NCBI GenBank assembly: GCA_018228685.1
Contig: CP073691.1
Span: forward strand, 930,001 to 994,000
Source: Clostridiaceae bacterium Marseille-Q4149
Lineage (GTDB): Bacteria > Bacillota > Clostridia > Oscillospirales > Oscillospiraceae
DNA length: 64,000 nt
Reading direction: 5' to 3'
The position numbers and the translations under genes are program-made. Shown in pieces: positions 21,813 through 29,806 of the stretch. The notes under the pieces were generated by a model. That model had not been told where the DNA came from. It ran no database searches and saw nothing but the letters and a program-made list of their open reading frames with translations. Position 1 is the first letter of the stretch; the number at the start of each line of letters is the position of its first letter.

Positions 21813-22693
21813 AAGGTATCGTTTTGGCCGGCGGAGCCGGTACGCGCCTGTATCCCCTGACCATGGTCACCAGCAAGCAGCTGCTGCCGGTGTATGACAA
21901 GCCCATGATCTATTACCCCCTGTCCACCCTGATGATGGCGGGGATCCGGGACATTCTCATCATCTCCACCCCCACGGATCTGCCCAATTTCGAGCGTTTG
22001 CTGGGGGACGGAAGCCAGTTCGGCATCCGGCTGAGCTATAAGGTGCAGCCCTCCCCCGACGGGCTGGCCCAGGCGTTCCTGCTGGGCGAGGAGTTCATCG
22101 GCGACGACTGCTGTGCTATGGTGCTGGGAGACAACATTTTCTACGGCAGCGGCTTCCGGGCCCGCCTGAAGCAGGCGGCGGCGGACGCACAGCAGGGCCG
22201 GGCCAGTATTTTCGGCTACTACGTCAACGACCCCGAGCGCTTCGGCATCGTGGAGTTCGACGAAACCGGAAAGGTCATCTCCGTGGAGGAGAAGCCCCAG
22301 CATCCCAAGAGCAACTACTGCATCACGGGGCTGTATTTCTACGACAACCGGGTGGTGGACATGGCCAAGCGGGTGAAGCCCAGCGCCCGGGGCGAGCTGG
22401 AGATCACCGACCTGAACCGCTTCTATCTGGAGGACGGCACCCTGAACGTGCAGCTGCTGGGGCGGGGCTATGCCTGGCTGGACACCGGCACCATGGACTC
22501 CCTGGTGGATGCGGCGGACTTTGTGCGCACCATCGAGACCCGCCAGGGCTCCCAGATCGCGGCCCTGGAGGAGATCGCCTTCAACGAGGGCTGGATCGAC
22601 CGGGAGACGCTGCTCCAGTCCGCCCAGCGCTATGGCAAGTCCCCCTACGGCCAGCACCTGATGCATGTGGCTGAGGGCAAAATTCGATATTGA
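21809..22693 (+). CDS. rfbA: Glucose-1-phosphate thymidylyltransferase
   Basis: First step of dTDP-L-rhamnose synthesis: glucose-1-phosphate plus dTTP gives dTDP-glucose. The 294-aa protein starts [17 protein letters not shown], the nucleotidyltransferase signature, followed by [17 protein letters not shown], the family's lysine motif, and later LGDNIFYG and [11 protein letters not shown]. The length is typical of RmlA. AAGGAAGGA precedes the start, which overlaps the licD stop. The four rhamnose genes are in the order A-C-B-(acyltransferase)-D. Confidence 0.97.
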   Translation: MKGIVLAGGAGTRLYPLTMVTSKQLLPVYDKPMIYYPLSTLMMAGIRDILIISTPTDLPNFERLLGDGSQFGIRLSYKVQPSPDGLAQAFLLGEEFIGDDCCAMVLGDNIFYGSGFRARLKQAAADAQQGRASIFGYYVNDPERFGIVEFDETGKVISVEEKPQHPKSNYCITGLYFYDNRVVDMAKRVKPSARGELEITDLNRFYLEDGTLNVQLLGRGYAWLDTGTMDSLVDAADFVRTIETRQGSQIAALEEIAFNEGWIDRETLLQSAQRYGKSPYGQHLMHVAEGKIRY

Positions 22694-22705
22694 TAGGTGA
22701 TTTGC

Positions 22706-23263
22706 ATGAAAATTCTGGACACAAAAATTCCCGAGGTAAAGATCATCGAGCCGGACGTGTTCGGCGATCACCGGGGCTGGTTCATGGAAACCTGGTCCCA
22801 GCCCAAGTATGAATCCCTGCATTTTGCGCCCATGCAGGACAACGAGAGCTTCACCGCCAAGAAGGGGACCCTGCGGGGCATCCACTTCCAGCAGGACCCC
22901 ATGGCCCAGGCCAAGATCGTCCGGGTGGTGCGGGGCGCCGTGATGGACGTGGCGGTGGACCTGCGGAAGGGGTCCCCCACCTATTTGCAGTGGGTATCCG
23001 TGGAGCTCAGCGCCGAGAACAAGCGCCAGTTCTACATTCCCCGGGGCTTCGGCCACGGGTTCGTGACCCTGACGGACGACGTGGACTTCTGCTATAAGGC
23101 GGACAACCTGTACGACCACCCCAGCGACCGGTCCATCCGCTTCGACGACCCCGCCATCGGCGTGGACTGGGGCGTGACGGACCCCATTCTGTCCGACAAG
23201 GACAAGAACGCCCCCCTGCTGGCGGACAGCGACTGCAACTTCGTTTACGGAAAGGGAGAATGA
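22706..23263 (+). CDS. rfbC: dTDP-4-dehydrorhamnose 3,5-epimerase
   Basis: Third step of dTDP-rhamnose synthesis. The 185-aa cupin-fold protein has the RmlC core: FGDHRGWFMETW, GTLRGIHFQ with the catalytic His, VRVVRGAVMDVAVDLRKGS, and YIPRGFGHGFVTL. I start at ATG 22706, with AGGTGA 5 nt upstream; an in-frame GTG at 22697 would add three residues and lie inside that site. The gene lies 12 nt after rfbA and 3 nt before rfbB. Confidence 0.96.
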   Translation: MKILDTKIPEVKIIEPDVFGDHRGWFMETWSQPKYESLHFAPMQDNESFTAKKGTLRGIHFQQDPMAQAKIVRVVRGAVMDVAVDLRKGSPTYLQWVSVELSAENKRQFYIPRGFGHGFVTLTDDVDFCYKADNLYDHPSDRSIRFDDPAIGVDWGVTDPILSDKDKNAPLLADSDCNFVYGKGE

Positions 23264-23266
23264 GCC

Positions 23267-24286
23267 ATGACCATTATCGTTACCGGCGGCGCCGGCTTTA
23301 TCGGCAGCAACTTTGTGTTCCATATGCTCAAGGAGCACCCCGACTACCGCATCGTGTGCCTGGACAAGCTGACCTACGCGGGGAACCTGTCCACCCTGGC
23401 CCCTGTGATGGACAACCCCAATTTCCGCTTTGTGAAGGCGGATATCTGCGACCGGGAGGCCGTTTACAAGCTGTTTGAGGAGGAGCATCCGGACATGGTG
23501 GTGAACTTCGCCGCCGAGAGCCATGTGGACCGCTCCATCGAAGACCCCGGCGTGTTCCTGCAGACCAACATCATCGGCACCGCCACCATGATGGACGCCT
23601 GCCGCAAATACGGCATCCAGCGCTATCACCAGGTGTCCACCGACGAGGTGTACGGCGACCTGCCCCTGGACCGGCCCGACCTGTTCTTCACCGAGGAGAC
23701 CCCCATCCACACCTCCAGCCCCTACTCCAGCTCCAAGGCTGCCGCCGACCTGCTGGTGCAGGCGTATCACCGGACCTATGGTCTGCCTGTTACCATCAGC
23801 CGCTGCTCCAACAACTACGGGCCCTACCACTTCCCCGAGAAGCTGATCCCCCTGATGATCGCCAACGCCCTGAACGACAAGCCCCTGCCGGTGTACGGCG
23901 AGGGCCTCAACGTCCGGGACTGGCTGTATGTGGAGGATCACTGCCGGGCCATCGACCTGATCATCCATAAGGGCCGGGTAGGCGAGGTGTACAACGTGGG
24001 CGGCCACAACGAGATGCGCAACATCGACATTGTGAAGCTGATCTGCAAGGAGCTGGGCAAGCCCGAGAGCCTCATCGTCCATGTGGCGGACCGGAAGGGC
24101 CACGATATGCGCTATGCCATCGACCCCACCAAGATCCACAACGAGCTGGGCTGGCTGCCGGAGACCAAGTTCGCCGACGGCATCAAAAAGACCATCGACT
24201 GGTATCTGAATCACCGGGAGTGGTGGGAGACCATCATCTCCGGCGAGTATCAGGACTATTACGAGAAAATGTACGGCAATCGCTGA
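23267..24286 (+). CDS. rfbB: dTDP-glucose 4,6-dehydratase
   Basis: Second step of dTDP-rhamnose synthesis, an NAD-dependent extended short-chain dehydrogenase. The 339-aa protein begins with the Rossmann loop TGGAGFIGSNF. The dTDP-sugar motif LDKLTYAGN follows, then FAAESHVDRSI, STDEVYGD (catalytic Asp-Glu) and the active-site YSSSK (YxxxK). The ribosome site AAAGGGAG is at the end of rfbC. Confidence 0.97.
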   Translation: MTIIVTGGAGFIGSNFVFHMLKEHPDYRIVCLDKLTYAGNLSTLAPVMDNPNFRFVKADICDREAVYKLFEEEHPDMVVNFAAESHVDRSIEDPGVFLQTNIIGTATMMDACRKYGIQRYHQVSTDEVYGDLPLDRPDLFFTEETPIHTSSPYSSSKAAADLLVQAYHRTYGLPVTISRCSNNYGPYHFPEKLIPLMIANALNDKPLPVYGEGLNVRDWLYVEDHCRAIDLIIHKGRVGEVYNVGGHNEMRNIDIVKLICKELGKPESLIVHVADRKGHDMRYAIDPTKIHNELGWLPETKFADGIKKTIDWYLNHREWWETIISGEYQDYYEKMYGNR

Positions 24287-24289
24287 GCC

Positions 24290-25411
24290 ATGGAGCAGCA
24301 GGCAGTAGAAGTCCGGATGGGGCAGACGCACCTGGGCTTTGTGGACGCGGCAAAGGGCCTGGGCATGCTGGCCATCATCTGGGGCCACATGGACTACCTG
24401 TGGAGCACCAGCTCCGTATGGTTTTCCTCCTTCAAGATCGCTGTGTTCTATGTGGTGGTGGGCCTGCTGAAGGCATACCGCTATGGGGAGCGGGGCCAGA
24501 GGGATTCCTGTGCACAGGTGATGAAAAAACGCTGGTATTCCCTGGTGATCCCCTATGGCGTGTTTTCGGCTCTGGCGATTCTGGCGCACCTGGCTTTTCT
24601 CACCATACACGGTGGTAGCAGACTGGCGGCCCTGAAGGGGGACGTGATCCTGACGGTGACGCTGCGGGGTGTTGCCACCCTGTGGTTTCTGCCTACGCTG
24701 CTGATCGCCGAGCTGCTGTTTGCGGCGGTGCGGCCGGAGGGCTGGTCTGCCGCCAAGCGCATACTGGTGTGTGTCCTGGCGCCGGCTATCCTGTGCGTCA
24801 TCGGCTATTTCTATCAGGGAATGGATATTCCCGGGGCGGATCGCCTGTGGGTGCAGGTGGTGCGCAACCTGTTTATTGTTCTGGCCAAGAGCGTCAGCGG
24901 CTTTTGGTTCATGCTGTGCGGGTATCTGCTTTACCGGCGGGGGAAGCCGCAGCGGCTGGGAAGGCTGCCGGTGCTGGCGGTCCTGCTGGCGGTGAATCTG
25001 GGCCTGTCGCTGCTGAGTCCGGACCTGGATTTCAACTCCTTTAAGCTGGGGTCCTTTGCTCCGGTGTTCTATCTCAACGGTGTGTTGGGTTCCGTGGCCG
25101 TTCTGGAGCTGCTGCGCTGGCTGGAGGCCCGCATATCCCTGAGGCCCCTGATCTGGTGCGGCAGGCACTCCATGTTCCTGATGGCCACGCATCTGCCCTG
25201 GCAGATCGCGCCGGAGCTGCTGATGCTGGGCAAGCGTTTTTACCTGGCACAGACGCCGATGGCGCCGTATTTCCTGATGATGCTGGCGGAGTTCGCGGTG
25301 CTGATGCTTATTGAGGCTGCACTGGTCTGGTGCAAAGAGAAGGTCAAAGCCGCCATGACCGGGCGCTGGGGAAAAGAGCGGCCCATCTGCAAGGCGGTCA
25401 AGTATCTGTAA
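24290..25411 (+). CDS. Membrane O-acyltransferase (acyltransferase family 3)
   Basis: Probably O-acetylates a sugar of the exopolysaccharide. The 373-aa protein has about ten membrane helices. Its N-terminal part contains FVDAAKGLGMLAIIWGHMD, the family 3 signature with the catalytic histidine in the first helix. It starts 4 nt after rfbB and ends 18 nt before rfbD, so it sits inside the rhamnose operon. Codon choice is slightly less GC-biased than in its neighbours, which hints at later insertion. There is no fused SGNH domain. Confidence 0.85.
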   Translation: MEQQAVEVRMGQTHLGFVDAAKGLGMLAIIWGHMDYLWSTSSVWFSSFKIAVFYVVVGLLKAYRYGERGQRDSCAQVMKKRWYSLVIPYGVFSALAILAHLAFLTIHGGSRLAALKGDVILTVTLRGVATLWFLPTLLIAELLFAAVRPEGWSAAKRILVCVLAPAILCVIGYFYQGMDIPGADRLWVQVVRNLFIVLAKSVSGFWFMLCGYLLYRRGKPQRLGRLPVLAVLLAVNLGLSLLSPDLDFNSFKLGSFAPVFYLNGVLGSVAVLELLRWLEARISLRPLIWCGRHSMFLMATHLPWQIAPELLMLGKRFYLAQTPMAPYFLMMLAEFAVLMLIEAALVWCKEKVKAAMTGRWGKERPICKAVKYL

Positions 25412-25428
25412 CGAGGAGGTTACAAGCA

Positions 25429-26349
25429 ATGAAGGTATTGGTAACGGGCGTGGGCGGTCAGCTGGGCCACGACGTCATGAACGAGCTGGCCCGCCGGGGC
25501 CATCAGGGCGTGGGCAGCGACATTGCCCCGGTATACAGCGGCATCGCCGACGGCTCCGCCGTGACGGGGATGCCCTATGTGGCCATGGACATCACCAATG
25601 AGCAGCAGGTGCGGCAGGTGATGGACCAGGTGCGGCCCGACGCCGTGATCCACTGCGCCGCCTGGACGGCGGTGGACCTGGCCGAGGACGCCGACAAGCA
25701 GCCCAAGGTCCGGGCCATCAACGTGGACGGCACCGCTCATCTGGCGGCGGCGTGCAAGGCCCAGGACTGCAAGATGATGTACATTTCCACGGACTATGTG
25801 TTCAATGGGCAGGGCCAGACGCCCTGGCAGCCGGACTGCAAGGACTATCAGCCCCTGAATTTCTACGGCGAGACCAAGCTGGGCGGCGAGCTGGCCGTCA
25901 GCTCCCGGCTGGAGAAGTATTTCATCGTGCGGATCGCCTGGGTGTTCGGCCTGAACGGCAAGAACTTCATCAAGACCATGCTCCAGCTGGGCAAGACCCA
26001 CGACAAGCTGCGGGTGGTGTGCGACCAGATCGGCACGCCCACCTATACCCTGGACCTGGCCCGGCTGCTGGCGGATATGATCGAGTCCGACAAGTACGGG
26101 TATTACCACGCCACCAACGAGGGCGGGTATATCTCCTGGTACGACTTCGCCTGCGAGATCTTCCGCCAGGCGGGGCTGCCGGTGCAGGTGGACGCCGTGA
26201 CCACGGCGGAATACGGCGCGTCCAAGGCGGCCCGGCCCTTCAACAGCCGCCTGGACAAGAGCAAGCTGGCGGAGAACGGCTTCACGCCGCTGCCGGAGTG
26301 GAAGGACGCCCTGAGCCGGTATCTCCGGGAGCTGGGCGACAATCAGTAA
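25429..26349 (+). CDS. rfbD: dTDP-4-dehydrorhamnose reductase
   Basis: Final step to dTDP-L-rhamnose. The 306-aa protein starts MKVLVTGVGGQLGHDV, the NADPH-binding loop, then AVIHCAAWTAVDLAEDA, the catalytic STDYVFNG and YGETK (YxxxK), and ends with a substrate domain. The start ATG has the perfect ribosome site GAGGAGGT 8 nt upstream. It is the last gene of the exopolysaccharide locus and is followed by a strong terminator. Confidence 0.97.
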   Translation: MKVLVTGVGGQLGHDVMNELARRGHQGVGSDIAPVYSGIADGSAVTGMPYVAMDITNEQQVRQVMDQVRPDAVIHCAAWTAVDLAEDADKQPKVRAINVDGTAHLAAACKAQDCKMMYISTDYVFNGQGQTPWQPDCKDYQPLNFYGETKLGGELAVSSRLEKYFIVRIAWVFGLNGKNFIKTMLQLGKTHDKLRVVCDQIGTPTYTLDLARLLADMIESDKYGYYHATNEGGYISWYDFACEIFRQAGLPVQVDAVTTAEYGASKAARPFNSRLDKSKLAENGFTPLPEWKDALSRYLRELGDNQ

Positions 26350-26359
26350 GCGAAAAAAT

Positions 26360-26388
26360 ACCGGCTGCGCAGCAGCCGGTGTTTTTTT
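26360..26388 (+). terminator. Terminator of the exopolysaccharide locus
   Basis: A 9-bp stem (ACCGGCTGC at 26360-26368, complement at 26372-26380) with a 3-nt loop and a run of seven T. Confidence 0.94.
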
Positions 26389-26392
26389 GTCC

Positions 26393-26421
26393 TTTTCAGC
26401 GGAAGAAAAATGCGCTATACT
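26393..26421 (+). promoter_or_regulatory. Putative promoter of addBA
   Basis: TTTTCA (26393-26398) and TATACT (26416-26421) are spaced by 17 nt, 65 nt before the addB start. The -10 is good and the -35 is weak. Confidence 0.55.
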
Positions 26422-26485
26422 GTCAGATGAGAGTTTTTCGGGACAGCGGAGGTGGTATCCTGCTGTCGGAAAGGAGGCGCGGCGA

Positions 26486-29400
26486 ATGCTTCATATATGG
26501 GTGGGCCGGGCCGGTTCCGGGAAATCCCGGCGGGTGCTGGAGGCCATGGAAAAGAACCGCCGTCTGCGGCGGCAGGTGCTGCTGGTGCCGGAGCATATCT
26601 CCCACGAGGCGGAGGTGGACCTGTGCCGGGCCCTGGGGCCCACGGCGTCCCGGGACGCGGAGGTGCTGAGCTTCCGGAGCCTGTCGTCCCGGGTGCTGGC
26701 GGAAACCGGCGGTCTGGCGGAGTTTACCTTGGACAACGGGGGAAAGCTGCTGACCATGCGGCGGGTGCTGCAGGAGCTGGCCCCGGAGCTGCGGGTATTC
26801 GGACGGCCCAGCCAGCGGGCGTCGTTCCTGCGGCAGCTGACAGACCTGACGGAGGAGTTCTACGCCTACGAGATCGGCCCCCAGGCCCTGTACCGGCAGG
26901 TAGAGAACCTGGACGGGGCCATGGGCGGCAAGCTGCGGGACATCGCCCTGATATACGCCGCCTATGACGCCCGGCTGCGCAGCGGCGATTTCGATGCCCG
27001 CTCCCGGCTCCAGAAGCTCCGGGAGCACCTGGAGGGAAGCGGCTATCTCCGGGGCTGCGACGTGTATCTGGACGGTTTTTCATACTTCAACCGCCAGGAG
27101 GAGAGCATTCTGGAGCTGGTGCTGCGGCAGGCCGAAAGCGTCACGGTGACGCTGCTGGGAGACCGGAGCAGCGACCGGCTGTTCCAGAACGCCCTGCGCC
27201 AGCGGATGCGCCTGGAGCGCATGGCCCGCCGGGCGGGGCAGGAGATGGACGTGCTGTGGTGCGAAAGCCGGGGGCAGGGCCCCCTGGGGCACCTGGAAGC
27301 CCACTTTTTCGGCCAGGAGGTCCCCTACGACGGGGAACCGGAGGGCCTGGAGCTGTACCAGGCGGCCACGGCCTTTACCGAGGTGGAATGGGTGTCCCAG
27401 CAGCTGCGGCAGCTGGCGGCGGAGGGCTATCGCTGGCGGGACATGGGTGTGTGCGCCCGGAATATGGAGGTCTACGGCCCGCTGCTGGAGAGTGTGTTCC
27501 GCCGGGACGGCATCCCGGCCTATATCAGCCGCCGCAGCGACCTGCTGGAAAAGCCCCCCATCACCATGCTGCTGGGGGCACTGGACGCCGTCACCGGCGG
27601 CTTCGACCGGGAGGACGTGTTCCGCTGCCTGAAAACCGGCCTGGGCGGCATCACCCCGGACGAGTGCGACATTCTGGAAAATTACGTCATCCTGTGGGAC
27701 ATCCGGGGCAGTTCCATGTGGCTACGGGAGGGGGACTGGACGGCAAGCCCCGACGGATACGGCCGGGAGCCGACGGAGCGCAGCGCCGCCCGGCTGGAGC
27801 GAGTCAACGGCATCCGGCGGCGGGTGCGCCTGCTGCTGGAGCCTCTGTACCGGGGGATGCGCACCGCCGGGGCGGCCCGGCAGAAGGCGGAGTGCCTGTA
27901 TGGGTTTTTGCAGGAGGCCGGTGTGCCGCAGACCCTGGAGGACACGGCGAAAAAGCTCCTGGAGGAGGACCGGCCCCAGCTGGCGGAGGAATATGTCCAG
28001 CTGTGGGCGATCTTCTGCGGGGTGCTGGACCAGTTTGCGGAAATCCTGGGGGATACGGAGCTGTCCGGCGAGGAGTTCGCCCGGCTCCTGCGGCTGGTGC
28101 TGACCCAGTACAGCGTGGGTACCATCCCGGCCACCCTGGACCAGGTGAAGGTCAGCGAGATCACCCGCAATGACCGGCACCGGGTGAAGTGCCTGTTCCT
28201 GCTGGGAGCCAACGACCATGTGCTGCCCATGCCCCCCAGCGGCCACGGCCTGCTGGACCCGGAGGACCGGGCCGCCCTGCAGCAGCGGGAAATTTTGCTG
28301 TCGGACGCCAGCTTCGACCCGCTGGACAACGAATTGCAGAATATTTACGCCTGCCTGGCCCAGCCCACGGAGCGGCTCACCGTCAGCTGGCCGGTGGGGG
28401 ACGTCAACGGCAGCCAGCTGCGCCCCTCCTTTGTGGTGCAGCGGATGGAAAAGCTGTTTCCCCGGCTGCGTGTGACCCGGGAGGACGGCAGCTACCGCCG
28501 CAGACTCCCCGCCACGGCCCTGGAGCTGGCGGGAGAGGACCCCGCCCTGCGGCAGTATTTCCGCGGGCGGGGGGACTATGACCGGGTGCTGGACGCCATG
28601 GACCGGGGACGGGCCCTGGGCCGGGGACGGCTGTCCGGCCCGGCGGTGGAGGCCCTGTATGGCCGCTCCCTGCATATGTCCGCCTCCCGGATGGACCAGG
28701 TAAAGCGGTGCCATTTCGGGTACTTCATGCAGTACGGCCTGCGGGCCAGGGACCGCCGCCCGGCAGGGTTCGAGGCCCCGGAGATCGGCACGTTTATCCA
28801 CTATCTGCTGGAAAACGTGGCCCGGGAGGTCAAGACCCGGGGCGGCTGGGCCGCGGTGCAGCAGCCGGAGCTGCGGCAGCTGGTCCGGGAATATACGGAC
28901 CGCTACGCCCGGGAGGAGATCGACGGGTATCAGGAGAAAAGCGCCCGGTTCCGGTATCTGTTTTCCCGGCTGCGGACGGCGGCCTATGCCATTGTGGAGG
29001 ACATGGCCGGGGAGCTGGCCCAGTCGGACTTTTCCCCGGTGGCCTTTGAGCTGGGCTTTGGCGGAAAGGACGGGCAGCTGCCTGCCGTGACCATCACCGA
29101 GGGGGATCAGCGCCTGTCCGTCAGCGGCAAGGTGGACCGGGTGGACGGCTGGCTCCACGACGGCAGGCTGTATCTGCGGGTGGTGGACTACAAAACCGGG
29201 AAAAAGTCCTTTGACCTGTCGGACCTGCGGTACGGCCTGGGGATCCAGATGCTGCTGTACCTGTTCACCCTGGAGCAGGAGGGCCGCAGCTATTTCGGCT
29301 ATCCCATCGTCCCGGCGGGGGTGCTGTACCACCCGGCCCGGGAGGTGATCCTGAAAGCGGACCGGGGCATCCAGCCGGAGAAGCTGCAGCTGGCCCTGCA

Positions 29401-29806
29401 GAGCGCCCTGCGCCGCAGCGGCATGGTGCTCTCCGACCCCCAGGTGCTGCGGGCCATGGAGCACAGCGCCCTGGAATCGCCCCATTACCTGCCCATCAAG
29501 GTGAAAAAGGACGGCTCCATCGCCGACGGCGTCGCCTCGGCGGAGCAGCTGGGCAAGCTGGGCCGCTATGTGGACCGCCTGCTGCACCAGATCGCCCGGG
29601 AGATCGGCTCCGGCAGCATCGACGCCGACCCGGTGGCCCACGGCCCCCAGGACCGGGCCTGCCAGCACTGCGACTTTGCCGCCGCCTGCGGATTCCAGGA
29701 GGGCCGGGGCGGCGACCGGGTGCGGTACATCAGAAGCGTAGACCCGGGAGAATTCTGGAAATTTGTGGAGGAAGAAAGCCGAGAGGAGGAATCGCCATGC
29801 CGCTGA
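26486..29806 (+). CDS. addB: AddB subunit of the ATP-dependent helicase-nuclease AddAB
   Basis: With AddA it resects double-strand DNA ends and loads RecA at Chi-like sites. The 1106-aa protein starts with Walker A GRAGSGKS (7-14). It carries a RecB-type nuclease domain at the C-terminus with VVDYKTG near residue 898. The cysteines for the 4Fe-4S pin are present: one in VKRCHFGYF (about 742) and three in CQHCDFAAAC near 1060. I start at ATG 26486 with AAGGAGG 8 nt upstream rather than at the longer open frame beginning at 26387. It overlaps addA by 10 bases. Confidence 0.95.
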   Translation: MLHIWVGRAGSGKSRRVLEAMEKNRRLRRQVLLVPEHISHEAEVDLCRALGPTASRDAEVLSFRSLSSRVLAETGGLAEFTLDNGGKLLTMRRVLQELAPELRVFGRPSQRASFLRQLTDLTEEFYAYEIGPQALYRQVENLDGAMGGKLRDIALIYAAYDARLRSGDFDARSRLQKLREHLEGSGYLRGCDVYLDGFSYFNRQEESILELVLRQAESVTVTLLGDRSSDRLFQNALRQRMRLERMARRAGQEMDVLWCESRGQGPLGHLEAHFFGQEVPYDGEPEGLELYQAATAFTEVEWVSQQLRQLAAEGYRWRDMGVCARNMEVYGPLLESVFRRDGIPAYISRRSDLLEKPPITMLLGALDAVTGGFDREDVFRCLKTGLGGITPDECDILENYVILWDIRGSSMWLREGDWTASPDGYGREPTERSAARLERVNGIRRRVRLLLEPLYRGMRTAGAARQKAECLYGFLQEAGVPQTLEDTAKKLLEEDRPQLAEEYVQLWAIFCGVLDQFAEILGDTELSGEEFARLLRLVLTQYSVGTIPATLDQVKVSEITRNDRHRVKCLFLLGANDHVLPMPPSGHGLLDPEDRAALQQREILLSDASFDPLDNELQNIYACLAQPTERLTVSWPVGDVNGSQLRPSFVVQRMEKLFPRLRVTREDGSYRRRLPATALELAGEDPALRQYFRGRGDYDRVLDAMDRGRALGRGRLSGPAVEALYGRSLHMSASRMDQVKRCHFGYFMQYGLRARDRRPAGFEAPEIGTFIHYLLENVAREVKTRGGWAAVQQPELRQLVREYTDRYAREEIDGYQEKSARFRYLFSRLRTAAYAIVEDMAGELAQSDFSPVAFELGFGGKDGQLPAVTITEGDQRLSVSGKVDRVDGWLHDGRLYLRVVDYKTGKKSFDLSDLRYGLGIQMLLYLFTLEQEGRSYFGYPIVPAGVLYHPAREVILKADRGIQPEKLQLALQSALRRSGMVLSDPQVLRAMEHSALESPHYLPIKVKKDGSIADGVASAEQLGKLGRYVDRLLHQIAREIGSGSIDADPVAHGPQDRACQHCDFAAACGFQEGRGGDRVRYIRSVDPGEFWKFVEEESREEESPCR

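Noticed and set aside
21749..25429. A 1226-codon open frame on the minus strand
   Set aside because: It lies antisense to licD, rfbA, rfbC, rfbB and the acyltransferase, has His/Gln/Gly-rich low-complexity content and no known motif. It is a by-product of high third-position GC.
26387..26485. N-terminal extension of addB
   Set aside because: No ribosome site; it includes the terminator/promoter region, and Walker A is at the usual distance from ATG 26486.
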